Shown here: piece after piece, positions 42,599 to 52,313 of the stretch
Numbering within the stretch: the stretch's first letter is position 1
How the letters are laid out: the number at the start of each line of letters is the position of its first letter
Assembly (NCBI GenBank): GCA_014055465.1
Contig: WIAF01000005.1
Span: 62,001-126,000, forward strand
Reading direction: 5' to 3'
DNA: 64,000 nucleotides
Source: Nitrospira sp. CR1.1
GTDB lineage: Bacteria > Nitrospirota > Nitrospiria > Nitrospirales > Nitrospiraceae
Notes under the pieces: model-generated
Databases searched by the model: none
What the model was told of the DNA's origin: nothing
Seen by the model: the letters and a program-made list of their open reading frames with translations, nothing else
Program-made: the position numbers and the translations under genes

Positions 42599-42895
42599 AA
42601 GGGAGCCCTCCTCTCTGGAAGATCGAATGCGATGGACTGGCTTAGCAAAACACGACTACGGCTGGAGACGAGATCCGTGGCGCGTGAAGTAGACATATCC
42701 TAATTCAGCTTATTGGGAATTCGCACTTTATTCAAGTAAAAGTAAGGGCTTTCGGGAAAATTGCACCAGAAGTATTGCGCAGAAACTGAACGACGGACTC
42801 ACGATGCCTATTCGCAGCTTGACAGGCATGAAGAAGAATTGTAGGGTTCCCGCTCTGCTCAATATCCACGATCCTTTCGATAACGAATCTTGCGA
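42599..42895. other. Intergenic region upstream of the NtrC-type regulator and tRNA-Thr
   Basis: About 300 bases, visibly more A+T-rich than the flagellar genes. It contains promoter-like T/A-rich stretches in both directions but no element good enough to call. No gene is supported. Confidence 0.4.
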
Positions 42896-42971
42896 GCTGG
42901 CGTAGCTCAATTGGCAGAGCAGCGGTTTTGTAAACCGCCGGTTGGGGGTTCGATTCCTCTCGCCAGCTCCA
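42896..42971 (+). tRNA. tRNA-Thr (anticodon UGU)
   Basis: A 76-base cloverleaf: acceptor stem GCTGGCG (42896-42902) pairs with CGCCAGC (42961-42967), D-arm AGCTCAATTGGCAGAGC, anticodon stem-loop with TGT, T-arm containing GGTTCGATTCC, discriminator T and an encoded CCA (42969-42971). No 3'-end duplication or integrase was seen nearby. Confidence 0.95.
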
Positions 42972-43359
42972 TGAATTCCACCGACGAATCAACTGGTTGG
43001 CGCTGCACAGAATCGCTCCCCTCCCCTCATAAGTGTGTGAGTGTTTCCGCCTTACCTGTGAAATACTTAAATTTCACCTGTCCCCACCTCGCTCAGCTCC
43101 ATCCAGGCCGATTTTGTACAATCCGCATAACAAAGGGCGATAGGCGTTCAGTTCGGACTGCTCGCAGGAGTGTCGTTGCATCTCATGTCCGAACCTTCTC
43201 TGATTGGTTGTCTAGAATGCCTGAAATCGGCTTCTAGTTAGGACGTTCTCCCCTCCATCGGGTTACCGATTCTGAGGACTAGGCGAAGGGCTGTAGTTCG
43301 AATACTGTTGCTATCTAACGGGAGAGTATTCATGCCGAGGTTCCTTAAGAGGAGGCACC
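42972..43359. other. Gap between tRNA-Thr and the PilZ genes
   Basis: About 390 bases without a supportable gene. A 7-base inverted repeat (43058-43064 with 43071-43077) follows the tRNA but lacks a T-run. The ribosome site of the first PilZ gene (GAGGAGG) is at the right end. Confidence 0.4.
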
Positions 43360-43725
43360 ATGAAGAATCGATATAGTCACCGAGTACCCATGGACTGCTC
43401 GGTCATGTTTGCGGGAGATAATGTGGTGGGTGAAGGGCGAATTCTAGATATTTCTCTTCCAGGATGCCTTCTCGAAAGCCCGAAAAAGATGACCGCTGGC
43501 GAGTATCTCCAACTGAGACTGTTCTTGCCTGATCGTCAATCTCCGCTGCATGTGGCTCTGGCCGCAGTCAGATGGGTGGATGGTTCCAAGCTCGGCGTCG
43601 AATTTATTCGAACCTCTGAAGACGAACAGCGCCGCCTTGAACACTTGGTGCGACAGAGCCCTGCTGTGAGCGGTCCATCAACGTGGAGCGAAGGCATAGT
43701 TCTTTTCGGAGCCACTGGGAGATGA
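43360..43725 (+). CDS. Single-domain PilZ protein (c-di-GMP receptor-like)
   Basis: A 121-residue protein made of one PilZ domain. The two c-di-GMP-binding motifs are present: RYSHR (R4-R8, the RxxxR pattern) and DISLPGC (DxSxxG). PilZ domains bind c-di-GMP and often act on flagellar motors or polysaccharide machinery, but this one lacks the YcgR N-domain. AGAGGAGG lies just upstream. A second PilZ gene follows by about 50 bases. Confidence 0.88.
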   Translation: MKNRYSHRVPMDCSVMFAGDNVVGEGRILDISLPGCLLESPKKMTAGEYLQLRLFLPDRQSPLHVALAAVRWVDGSKLGVEFIRTSEDEQRRLEHLVRQSPAVSGPSTWSEGIVLFGATGR

Positions 43726-43774
43726 ACACATCGACTAACCAATTCATGACCTGATTTTCATAGGAGCCCTGATC

Positions 43775-44116
43775 ATGCCAAAGCATTTTAGGATTCGCAC
43801 GTACCAGAGGGTCAGGCGTTGCGATACTGGCTACTACCTGTCAGAAGATTTTCTTGGAAAAGGGATAATCCGGGATATTTCGAATGGAGGATGGCGTATG
43901 CAGGGTGATCATGAAGTCAGGATAGGCATGAAACTTACATTGCGAATGGAACTTCCTGAGGAAAACTCACCGTTAGAAATAGAAGAGGCTTCAGTTCAAT
44001 GGGCCAGCGGGAAAGACTTTGGCATTCGGATTAAAAAAATCCGTCATACAACGGCAAAGCGACTAGAACGGTTAATTGGATTTCAATTTTGTTCGCTTCC
44101 CCAAATTGAGCCCTAG
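43775..44116 (+). CDS. Second single-domain PilZ protein
   Basis: A 113-residue PilZ protein with RTYQR (R8-R12) and DISNGGW motifs, both needed for c-di-GMP binding. It differs strongly from its neighbour outside these motifs, so it is not a recent duplicate. AGGAG upstream supports the ATG. Its stop codon overlaps that of the convergent regulator gene in the palindrome CTAG (44113-44116). Confidence 0.86.
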   Translation: MPKHFRIRTYQRVRRCDTGYYLSEDFLGKGIIRDISNGGWRMQGDHEVRIGMKLTLRMELPEENSPLEIEEASVQWASGKDFGIRIKKIRHTTAKRLERLIGFQFCSLPQIEP

Positions 44117-45528
44117 GCGTCTTTGACCTCCTCCGTCGTATCCTCAATTTCGGTGAGATCCAGGTCATGACGCTCCTTCAACATCGAAGGATGCAGCCCA
44201 TACTTTTTTAACATTTTATAGAAATCTGCCCGATATCGGCCTGCAAACTGAGCTGCCCGGGAAATATTTCCGCCCGTCATCTGTAATACATTCCGTAAAT
44301 ACGAGCGTTCGAATTCTTCCTTTGCTTCGGTCAAGGGTTTTAAACCCATATCGGTCGACGCCCCGGCTGATGGAAGTAGTTCCGGCGACACCATGTCCTG
44401 CCGGGACATGACCACGGCCTTTTCCACTGCATTTTCAAGTTCCCTAACATTGCCTGGCCATGGATACCCCATAAGCCTATGCATGGCTGCCGGCGTGAAT
44501 CCACGCACATCCTTGTTGGATCGTCGCGCACTCTGCTTCAAAAAATGTTGGGCCAACAGTGGAATGTCGTCCCGCCGTTCGCGCAAAGCAGGAATACTAA
44601 GCGGCACAACGGAAATTCTATAGTATAGGTCGTGCCGGAACGTCCCCAGCTTTACACATTCCGCCAGATCTTTATTCGTCGCCGTAATGATCCGCACATC
44701 GACTTTTGTCGTATACGCGGCGCCGACCTCGCGCACTTCCCGCTCCTGTACGGCGCGTAGAAGTTTTACCTGCATGGGGAGCGACATTTCTGCAATTTCG
44801 TCGAGGAAAAGTGTTCCCCCATTCGCGCTTTGGAAAAGGCCCCGCTTCGCCGTCATTGCACTGGTAAAGGCACCACGGATATGCCCGAATAACTCGCTTT
44901 CAAAAAGACTTTCGCTGATCGCGGCACAATTCAACGCCACAAACGGGCCCTTTGATCGACGGCTATTGGCATGGAGAACTCTGGCCAGCACTTCTTTTCC
45001 TGTCCCGGTTTCGCCGGTTAACAGAATGGTTGCATCTGAATCGGCGATCTGAGCAACTTGCTGAAACAATCGTTGCATGGCGGAACTTCTCGCAATGACA
45101 TTTTCCAAGCCGTAGAGCTCCTTGACCAATGATTTCAGTCGCTGGATTTCTCGAGTCATCCGCAACTGAATCAAGGCTTTATCGATAGTCGCTTTCAATT
45201 CTTTGTCATCAAATGGCTTGGTCAAATAGCCAAAGGCCCCGCGTTGCATCGCTTCGACTGCGTTGGGAATACTCCCATGCGCGGTCAGAATAATGACCGG
45301 CAGTCCCGGTTGAATCTGTAAAAGTTCCTCGGTCAGCACCAATCCATCTTCTGCCCGCAACCGCAAATCAGTAATCGCGATATCGAACGTTTCCTGCCGG
45401 GCCGCAACAAGAGCATCGCGTCCTGTTGTACAGGGCGTCACGGAAAATCCGAGAGCAGACAGCCGCATCCGCAGTAAATGCAACAGACCTTCGTCATCAT
45501 CCACAACGAGAATTCGTTCTTGTTCCAT
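44113..45528 (-). CDS. Sigma-54 response regulator, GlrR/QseF-like, with GAFTSA loop
   Basis: A 471-residue regulator: receiver with D54 (AITDLRLRAEDG), AAA+ domain with Walker A GETGTGKE (172-179), and a C-terminal Fis-type domain (GGNISRAAQFAGRYRADFYKML) closely resembling enterobacterial GlrR. The sigma-54 contact loop, normally GAFTGA, reads GAFTSA (219-224). AAGGA lies upstream of the ATG. It follows the QseG-like gene in the kinase-lipoprotein-regulator order of glrK-qseG-glrR. Confidence 0.88.
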   Translation of the reverse strand: MEQERILVVDDDEGLLHLLRMRLSALGFSVTPCTTGRDALVAARQETFDIAITDLRLRAEDGLVLTEELLQIQPGLPVIILTAHGSIPNAVEAMQRGAFGYLTKPFDDKELKATIDKALIQLRMTREIQRLKSLVKELYGLENVIARSSAMQRLFQQVAQIADSDATILLTGETGTGKEVLARVLHANSRRSKGPFVALNCAAISESLFESELFGHIRGAFTSAMTAKRGLFQSANGGTLFLDEIAEMSLPMQVKLLRAVQEREVREVGAAYTTKVDVRIITATNKDLAECVKLGTFRHDLYYRISVVPLSIPALRERRDDIPLLAQHFLKQSARRSNKDVRGFTPAAMHRLMGYPWPGNVRELENAVEKAVVMSRQDMVSPELLPSAGASTDMGLKPLTEAKEEFERSYLRNVLQMTGGNISRAAQFAGRYRADFYKMLKKYGLHPSMLKERHDLDLTEIEDTTEEVKDA

Positions 45529-45536
45529 GACGGTCC

Positions 45537-46307
45537 TTAGGGTTTGGACGGCTCCGATTGTTGCGATGGGACAAAACTTGCGGGCGGCTTGATTGGACGG
45601 GTCTTTCCTCTCATTTCCTGATCAATGTGCTTGAGCGCTTCAAGCTGGCTCGTGAGTTCTTCGATTTTTTTGTCCCGGTCGCTGACTTGCCGCTGCAGGC
45701 TTTGAAGCGTGGCCGGCTCTACCGACATGCGATGGGACTCACGCCTGGAATTGAATAACTCCGCCTTTCGCTCCTGGTTCTGAAGCTCGCGCTGCATGGC
45801 CTCGAGAGATTGAGCCTCGCTGTCCTGTAACGCACGTAATTGTTCAATGGTGAGTTCGCGGTCGAGAAGATCCCGCACTGTGCGTTCAATTGTTTGGGAA
45901 AGCACCCCTTGAGTCTGAGCGATTGCAGGCCCATTCCAGACGGAACGCATCCATGACTGATCAGGCGATACTTCACCGGCCTGCAGCAATTGCAACCAGA
46001 GTCGACTCGAAACAGCCAACTGGCTCTTGGGGGCGACGGCAATAACTTTCTCGAAGTTATGGATGGCCGACTCTCGATTTTCATACAGAGACGCCAATGC
46101 GCGGGTGAAGAATACATGATCACAGGTATTTTTACTAGCACATTTAGGCGTTGACGAGGAATCTTTACGTAAAATGGCTTGCAAAATCTTGCCCCCCCCC
46201 TCGTCGTTTAGAAAATATGGGCTCTGGTATGGGGGCGGAGGGAGGGTGCCACAGGCGGACAGGAGTCCAAAAACCACCAACACGCCTATGGAGTGACACC
46301 GCCGCAC
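45537..46307 (-). CDS. QseG/YfhG-like lipoprotein
   Basis: A 256-residue putative lipoprotein with a signal peptide and lipobox LLSAC (Cys near residue 19), and a long coiled coil in the C-terminal half (about 130-235). In enterobacteria QseG sits between the GlrK kinase and GlrR regulator genes and activates the kinase at the outer membrane; the position here is identical. It starts at a GTG sharing one base with the kinase stop (TAGTG). A run of nine G (opposite 46192-46200) near codons 36-38 could slip. Confidence 0.75.
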   Translation of the reverse strand: MRRCHSIGVLVVFGLLSACGTLPPPPYQSPYFLNDEGGGKILQAILRKDSSSTPKCASKNTCDHVFFTRALASLYENRESAIHNFEKVIAVAPKSQLAVSSRLWLQLLQAGEVSPDQSWMRSVWNGPAIAQTQGVLSQTIERTVRDLLDRELTIEQLRALQDSEAQSLEAMQRELQNQERKAELFNSRRESHRMSVEPATLQSLQRQVSDRDKKIEELTSQLEALKHIDQEMRGKTRPIKPPASFVPSQQSEPSKP

Positions 46308-47776
46308 TAGGCCAACATCCCTGATTTCGTTAGATATAAAATGAATCGCACGGTCGTCCCTTTTCCGACTTCACTTTCCACCCAAATCCTCCCGCCATGG
46401 GCTTCTACGACCTTTTTCGCAAGGGCTAACCCGAGGCCGCTGCCCACTGACACCTGTCGGTTTCTGGTACGCCCCTGATAAAACCGCTCGAAAATATGTG
46501 GCAGTTCCTCCGCCGGTATGCCGGGACCCGAATCCGCGACGTCGACAAACAGCAGCCCTTCGTCTTGCTTCGGGGTCATGTGTAGCCTGACAATGGCACC
46601 CTCGGGACTGTACTTCAACGCATTCGAGAGGAGATTGTCCAGTACTTGTTCGATGCGTGTGCTATCTGCCCTGACCCAGTGCCGTTCCACCGGGGCCTCA
46701 ATCAAGAGCTGGACATGTTTGGCATCTGCTAATAGGCGGATTTTATTGACCGAAATATCGGCGACCCGCCGGAGATCCGTCGGGACAAACCGATACTCCA
46801 TCATCCCGGACTCCATCTTCGACAGATCTAGGATCGTCGAAATGAGATACATGAGCCGCCGACTACTGTCCGACATAATGCGAAGGGTGGTCCGCTGGTC
46901 CTGTGTTAAGGGGCCGGGAATTTCATCCAGTAAGAGATGAGTGCCTTCCTGGATCGAAGCCATCGGTGTGCGCAACTCATGGGATACATGGGCGAGGAAC
47001 TCGCTTTTGATATCATCCAACTGCTGCAACTTGGTTCCCATCCACTTGACCGTTTCACCCAATTCCCGCAATTCGCGGGGCGCCTGACCATCCAGCGAAG
47101 CATTGAAATTGCCCTGCCCCATCTCCTGAATGGTGGCCTGGAGACGACGCAACGGTCGAAGAATATTGTAACTAGCCACCGCGGCCATACCGAGACCGAA
47201 GAGGAGCGCGACCAACACCAGATTGCGTGTGACGGCTTCCGCATGCACGGAGCTGGCGCGAGACTCATTTACTCCTACAGCAATCCGCCACTCATGGAGG
47301 CCGATGTACTGCTGTAGAGTTGCGACCATTTTTTCCACCATTGCCTCGCGCCGCGCATCATAGGCCGAGGGGGCCTCCGGGTGTCCGCCTGACTCAGCCA
47401 ACTGCGTTTGAAAAAGCGCCAGATGCGCCTGCTGAAGTCCCTGGACATCCTTGAGCAGTCGTATCTCTGGTTCCGGGACGTCATGAGCCAGCAATTCCTG
47501 CAGAATCTGTTGAAACTCTTTGCGCTCGGTCTCGAAACGCTCCAGAAAAGCGGCGGCAGGTACGGCCATGTATCTCTTCTCGTCCTGAACCTCCTCATAG
47601 AGCGAGGCGATTAAGCGTTTGGCTGAATCAATTTCCGGATGATGGTGGGATCCGACCTCCGTATTGAGACCGGCTAATGTCCGAATCTGCAACAACGCGT
47701 AGACATTGACGGCGGTCATTACCGCGATAATGACCACATACGTCAGCACTAATCGCCAGAAAATTGAGAGGCGCAC
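46307..47776 (-). CDS. Sensor histidine kinase, GlrK/QseE-like
   Basis: A 489-residue kinase from the GTG at 47776, which has AAGGGA upstream. N-terminal transmembrane helix (about 8-28), a periplasmic four-helix-type sensor (about 35-185), a second helix (about 186-206), HAMP, HisKA with H266 (AHVSHELRTPMAS) and an ATPase domain (LSNALKYSPEG; DSGPGIPAE; GSGLGLALAKK). Architecture and neighbours match GlrK of the GlrKR system, which in enterobacteria controls envelope-linked sRNA genes. An upstream in-frame GTG at 47848 would add 24 unlikely residues. Confidence 0.88.
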   Translation of the reverse strand: MRLSIFWRLVLTYVVIIAVMTAVNVYALLQIRTLAGLNTEVGSHHHPEIDSAKRLIASLYEEVQDEKRYMAVPAAAFLERFETERKEFQQILQELLAHDVPEPEIRLLKDVQGLQQAHLALFQTQLAESGGHPEAPSAYDARREAMVEKMVATLQQYIGLHEWRIAVGVNESRASSVHAEAVTRNLVLVALLFGLGMAAVASYNILRPLRRLQATIQEMGQGNFNASLDGQAPRELRELGETVKWMGTKLQQLDDIKSEFLAHVSHELRTPMASIQEGTHLLLDEIPGPLTQDQRTTLRIMSDSSRRLMYLISTILDLSKMESGMMEYRFVPTDLRRVADISVNKIRLLADAKHVQLLIEAPVERHWVRADSTRIEQVLDNLLSNALKYSPEGAIVRLHMTPKQDEGLLFVDVADSGPGIPAEELPHIFERFYQGRTRNRQVSVGSGLGLALAKKVVEAHGGRIWVESEVGKGTTVRFILYLTKSGMLA

Positions 47777-47924
47777 GACCAGGTCCCTTCCCTGGTGATG
47801 GACGCAAGATCCTGCAGAATCGGCAGTGCAGGTTAAGCCATACACCACTTCCCTCCTCCCCTCAACAAGTTCTCTATATTGTGCAGAAACGGCGGGTGCG
47901 TCGTCGAATCGCTGGAATCTCTTC

Positions 47925-48743
47925 CTAGCGAGCGGAGTCGTGGAACTGCGACTGATACGCGCGTTGTCGTCGAGACGTGGAAGATAGCGCCGAGAAAAGA
48001 TGGCCTCGAAAGAGGAGCATACCGACCATGAGCGGCGGAGTCAGAAGCAGCGCCATGGTACCGGTGAGGCTTGCGGAAATCCCAAGGTCGGTCAACCAGG
48101 CGCTCAGAATGGTAAACGGCACCAGGACTAACTGGATGAAATCGAGTCCAGCTCCCCTCCCCAACTGACTCGACAGTTTAAAGAAGAGCGACAATCCGAG
48201 TGGCGCCAAGACCAAGGCCATCGGCAGGAACCATTCAATCCAATTATCCAGTACGAACTCGTAACTCCGCTTCAAGACATCAAGCGGAGAATCATGCCTG
48301 GTGAGATAGATCACCTCTGGAGCGGGATTCAGCAGAATGAAGACCAGTAACAAACAGGCCATCACAAGAAATTGACTGTCAGGATTGGCACGCAGACTCG
48401 TGTCCAGGAGCATCGTGGGAATCCAGAGCACAAACCCGACACTAATGACATCCCAAAAATAATGCCCCATGCTTTCCAGCACGTCATGCATGGTTATTGT
48501 CCGCATGCCCTTAATGGACTGTTCGATCAGGCTCAGCGTCGCGCCGATCAAGAGCGCATTGACGGCACCGAGCAGGAATCCTCCGAGCATACCCAGGGGA
48601 CGAGCGATTTGATGGGCCAACATCATCAGTAGGGTAAAGACGATGACGGCGAGGATGACGAACCACCCGCGGACCAGGGAGCGCCCGGTCGCGTGCAGCG
48701 CGTCTCGATAGAGCTGGAGCGTAGAACTGAAGACGGTCAACAT
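47925..48743 (-). CDS. Multi-pass membrane protein of unknown function
   Basis: A 272-residue protein with about six transmembrane helices, for example WFVILAVIVFTLLMMLA and FLVMACLLLVFILLNPAPEV. I recognise no family motif. It lies upstream of the GlrK-like gene with about 150 bases between, so cotranscription is possible but not shown. Confidence 0.7.
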   Translation of the reverse strand: MLTVFSSTLQLYRDALHATGRSLVRGWFVILAVIVFTLLMMLAHQIARPLGMLGGFLLGAVNALLIGATLSLIEQSIKGMRTITMHDVLESMGHYFWDVISVGFVLWIPTMLLDTSLRANPDSQFLVMACLLLVFILLNPAPEVIYLTRHDSPLDVLKRSYEFVLDNWIEWFLPMALVLAPLGLSLFFKLSSQLGRGAGLDFIQLVLVPFTILSAWLTDLGISASLTGTMALLLTPPLMVGMLLFRGHLFSALSSTSRRQRAYQSQFHDSAR

Positions 48744-48976
48744 GGATCAGTCAATGCGGGCCGCATCACATACAGAGCGGTGCCTCGTAGCGAGAAGGCG
48801 ATTCAACATGTTGGGCGGACAATAAGACGGATTCCCCTGACAGGTCAAGTCACGCCGCGAAAGAATTCAGATTCTCGAACGAGCAAGGAATAGCCGGTAG
48901 TGGCTGCTATTGACTTGCCCATCGATATGATTATGTTCTCCCAGTAGAGAGGCACACCCACCCAGGAGTCAGCCAC

Positions 48977-51571
48977 ATGGATATGAACCGGATGACCGTC
49001 AAGCTACAGGAGGCTCTGCAGAGCGCCTCAGCCCTTGCCATGCGCCGTGGACATCAGGGCATTGATGTCGAGCATCTCCTGCTGGCGCTTCTGGAGCAAG
49101 AGCGCGGGATTGCGAGCGCTCTGTTCGAACAGGCCGGGGTGTCACCGGCTGCCGTTCGCCAAGCGGCGGACCAAGCGCTCGCGAAAGTGGCGCAAGTTCA
49201 GGGGCCCGGCGCGGCTCCCGGACAGATCCACCTTGCACCGCGGTTAGGCACTGTGTTGACCAAAGCCGAAGACCAGATGAAGGAATTGCGCGACGAGTTC
49301 ATCAGCGTCGAACATGTTGTTCTGGCCATGGTCGAAGAGGGCGGCGTGTTTCGCCGGCTGAATTTGACGCGGGAACGCCTCCTGACGGCATTGCAACAGG
49401 TTCGTGGCAACCAGCGGGTGACGAGCCAGGATCCTGAAGGCACCTACCAGGCATTGGAAAAATACGGGCGCGACCTCACCAAACTTGCGGGCCAGGGCAA
49501 ACTTGATCCGGTCATCGGCCGTGACGACGAAATCCGACGAACTATCCAGATTCTATCCCGACGAACCAAGAACAACCCCGTCCTGATCGGTGAGCCGGGT
49601 GTCGGCAAGACAGCCATCGTCGAAGGCCTGGCACAGCGCATCGTGAAGGGCGATGTGCCAGAAGGGCTCAAGCAGAAGCGAGTGGTCGTCCTCGATATGG
49701 GCGCGCTCGTGGCCGGCGCCAAGTTCCGTGGAGAATTCGAAGAACGGCTGAAGGCCGTCCTCAAGGAAATCCAATCGGCGCAAGGGCAAGTCCTGCTCTT
49801 CATCGACGAACTGCACACCGTTGTGGGCGCGGGCGCCGCCGAAGGTGCAATGGATGCGGCGAATCTCCTCAAGCCCATGTTGGCCAGAGGCGAAATGCAC
49901 CTCATCGGCGCCACCACTCTGGACGAGTACCGCAAACATATTGAGAAAGATGCCGCGCTCGAGCGCCGATTCCAAACGGTGCTGGTCGATCAGCCGAGTG
50001 TCGAGGACACCATTTCTATTTTACGAGGTCTCAAGGAACGTTACGAAGTGCATCATGGCGTGCGCATCAAAGACGCCGCCCTCGTCGCGGCAGCCAAACT
50101 CTCCAACCGGTATATCGGCGACCGCTTCTTGCCGGATAAAGCGATCGATCTCGTCGACGAATCCGCCGCACGGCTCCGCACGGAAATCGACAGTTTGCCC
50201 GCGGAACTCGATGAGGTCTCACGGAAAGTCTTACAACTGGAGATCGAGCGGGAAGCCCTCAAAAAAGAAACCGATGCGGGAAGCAAGGCGCGTCTCCAAT
50301 CGATTGAAAAGGAGCTGAACGAGAAGAATCGCGATCTGCAGGCCCTGAAGACTCGATGGGAATCTGAAAAAAATTCGGTGAGCAAGCTGCGGAAAATCCG
50401 CCAACAGATTGAGGAAGTGAAGCAGAACATCGAGCAATCCGAGCGCGCGTATGATTTGAACAAGGTCGCCGAACTGCGATACGGCGAGTTGCCCAGGCTC
50501 GAGCGGGAACTCGAACTGGAACAGCAATCCCTCGGCAAAAAACAAAACGAAACCCGCCTGCTGAAAGAAGAGGTGGATGAAGAGGATATCGCCGCCGTGG
50601 TCAGCCGTTGGACCGGGATTCCCGTTACGCGGCTCGTTGAGGGGGAAATGGAAAAACTCCTCAAGCTGGATGAACTGCTCCACAAGCGCGTCGTGGGACA
50701 AGAGCAGGCCGTCACAGCGGTGGCTGATGCCGTGTTGCGGGCCCGCTCCGGCATCAAGGACCCCAACCGGCCGATCGGTTCGTTTCTGTTCCTTGGTCCG
50801 ACCGGTGTGGGCAAGACGGAACTCGCGCGCGCGCTTTCCGTCACCCTCTTCGATGACGAATCGAATCTGATCCGGATCGACATGTCGGAATATATGGAGA
50901 AGCATACGGTCGCCAGGTTAATCGGCGCCCCTCCCGGCTATGTGGGGTATGAGGAAGGCGGCCAACTGACTGAAGCTGTGCGAAGGCATCCGTTCTCCGT
51001 CATCCTCTTCGACGAGATTGAAAAGGCGCACCACGACGTCTTCAATATTCTGCTGCAGGTGCTCGACGACGGACGGCTGACCGATTCACAGGGGCGAACC
51101 GTGGATTTCAAGAATACGGTGTTGATCATGACCTCGAATATCGGCAGTCAGCATATCCTGGAAGCGCAGCAGGCCGGCGCCTCCTATGAGACGATGAAGA
51201 CCCAGGTGACTGGCGAATTGCGGGCACACTTCAGGCCGGAATTCCTGAACCGGGTGGACGAGATCGTGGTCTTTCATGCGCTTGGAAACGAACAGTTGTC
51301 CAAGATTGTAGAGATTCAACTGGAGCGGTTGCGAGCCCGCTTGATTGAGCGGCGGATCACGCTGACGGTCACGCCGGACGCGCTGCAGAACCTAGGCCGC
51401 CGCGGTTACGATCCGGTGTATGGCGCGCGACCGCTCAAGCGACTCATTCAGCAGGAGATTGAGACACCGATGGCGCGGCAGTTGATCAAGGGAGAGCTGC
51501 GGGATGGAGATACGGCGGTGGTGGACGTGAAGGATGGGCAGATCGTCATCGTTCCGACCGTTGCCCCGTGA
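48977..51571 (+). CDS. clpB: Disaggregating chaperone ClpB
   Basis: An 864-residue Hsp100 chaperone: N-domain (Clp_N, two repeats, about 1-145), first AAA+ module with Walker A GEPGVGKT (about 205-212), the long middle coiled coil (about 395-525), and second AAA+ module with GPTGVGKT (about 607-614) and sensor region. ClpB resolves aggregates with DnaK; the full coiled coil separates it from ClpA/ClpC. AGGAG is upstream. I saw no CIRCE element and no clear sigma-32 promoter. Confidence 0.97.
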   Translation: MDMNRMTVKLQEALQSASALAMRRGHQGIDVEHLLLALLEQERGIASALFEQAGVSPAAVRQAADQALAKVAQVQGPGAAPGQIHLAPRLGTVLTKAEDQMKELRDEFISVEHVVLAMVEEGGVFRRLNLTRERLLTALQQVRGNQRVTSQDPEGTYQALEKYGRDLTKLAGQGKLDPVIGRDDEIRRTIQILSRRTKNNPVLIGEPGVGKTAIVEGLAQRIVKGDVPEGLKQKRVVVLDMGALVAGAKFRGEFEERLKAVLKEIQSAQGQVLLFIDELHTVVGAGAAEGAMDAANLLKPMLARGEMHLIGATTLDEYRKHIEKDAALERRFQTVLVDQPSVEDTISILRGLKERYEVHHGVRIKDAALVAAAKLSNRYIGDRFLPDKAIDLVDESAARLRTEIDSLPAELDEVSRKVLQLEIEREALKKETDAGSKARLQSIEKELNEKNRDLQALKTRWESEKNSVSKLRKIRQQIEEVKQNIEQSERAYDLNKVAELRYGELPRLERELELEQQSLGKKQNETRLLKEEVDEEDIAAVVSRWTGIPVTRLVEGEMEKLLKLDELLHKRVVGQEQAVTAVADAVLRARSGIKDPNRPIGSFLFLGPTGVGKTELARALSVTLFDDESNLIRIDMSEYMEKHTVARLIGAPPGYVGYEEGGQLTEAVRRHPFSVILFDEIEKAHHDVFNILLQVLDDGRLTDSQGRTVDFKNTVLIMTSNIGSQHILEAQQAGASYETMKTQVTGELRAHFRPEFLNRVDEIVVFHALGNEQLSKIVEIQLERLRARLIERRITLTVTPDALQNLGRRGYDPVYGARPLKRLIQQEIETPMARQLIKGELRDGDTAVVDVKDGQIVIVPTVAP

Positions 51572-51606
51572 GCCATCCTTCGGTGTGGGACACGCGAAGA
51601 CCCGTC

Positions 51607-51635
51607 GGGGGCGGTTATCCCAAAAAGACCGCCCC
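51607..51635. terminator. Convergent hairpin between clpB and the 141-residue gene
   Basis: GGGGCGGT (51607-51614) pairs with ACCGCCCC (51628-51635) around a 13-base loop. The right arm lies in the end of the minus-strand gene. There is no T-run, so it may be a shared boundary structure rather than a classical terminator. Confidence 0.35.
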
Positions 51636-52040
51636 TCCCTTCGTGTCCGTCTCCTTACCGCTGAAGTGTTTCTTATCGATCCGCCATTCCGTCTGGGACA
51701 CGTCGAGACGATGTCCCTTGATCGTGTGAAACGAACCCTTACTGAACACCACGCGGTTCCCCTCGCGTAATTCCAACATGAACACGACCGTTCCCGATTC
51801 CTCGTGTTTAAGGGAAACGCTGGTCGGACTCTTGGCAAGCTGATACGCGCGACGCTCGTTGAACGTCAGATTGCTGTCGACAACCTTCGCCATCATCCTT
51901 CCCACCTCATCAAACAACGCAAAGTTGACGAGCAACGCCCGCGCCGGTTCCTTGATGGCGACCTCAAACTGCGGCACCCCTTCGATATCGATGATGCCGT
52001 TCGAATTTTTATACAGATTGGACCCGACTTCAATATCCAT
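51615..52040 (-). CDS. Hypothetical protein, 141 residues
   Basis: No family recognised. The protein is soluble, beta-rich by eye and without signal peptide. The ATG at 52040 is favoured because AAGGAG is 8 bases upstream; a GTG at 52046 is too close to it. It lies downstream of a small membrane-protein gene and yifB on the same strand and converges with clpB. Confidence 0.7.
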   Translation of the reverse strand: MDIEVGSNLYKNSNGIIDIEGVPQFEVAIKEPARALLVNFALFDEVGRMMAKVVDSNLTFNERRAYQLAKSPTSVSLKHEESGTVVFMLELREGNRVVFSKGSFHTIKGHRLDVSQTEWRIDKKHFSGKETDTKGGAVFLG

Positions 52041-52082
52041 AGCCACGACTCCTTCTGCTGCACGGCACCCGGAGATGCCTCG

Positions 52083-52313
52083 TCACGATTTCTTGATACG
52101 GTCCAAAATCAATGCGATACACCCGCCCAATAAGCCGCCGCCCAGAATGGTCGTGAGGAATTCAACCAGTTTGAGTTCCCACACCGATCCCTGAGCTTGC
52201 ATCGCTTCTCGAATGCCCCCTTGCAGGAGAATGACCGCCAATGCCATCGTCGCACCGACGATGAACCACCAGGCGAAAACACGCGCGGTATGGATGATAG
52301 GGGATTCTTTCAC
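52083..52313 (-). CDS. Small membrane protein of unknown function
   Basis: A 76-residue protein with two hydrophobic helices (about 12-32 and 52-70) and a basic C-terminus (DRIKKS). It starts at a GTG overlapping the yifB stop (GTGA), so translation is coupled to yifB. No family recognised. Confidence 0.65.
   Translation of the reverse strand: MKESPIIHTARVFAWWFIVGATMALAVILLQGGIREAMQAQGSVWELKLVEFLTTILGGGLLGGCIALILDRIKKS

Noticed and set aside
43257-43270. ATCGG/CCGAT hairpin upstream of the first PilZ gene
   Set aside because: Only five paired bases, no T-run and not adjacent to a gene end.
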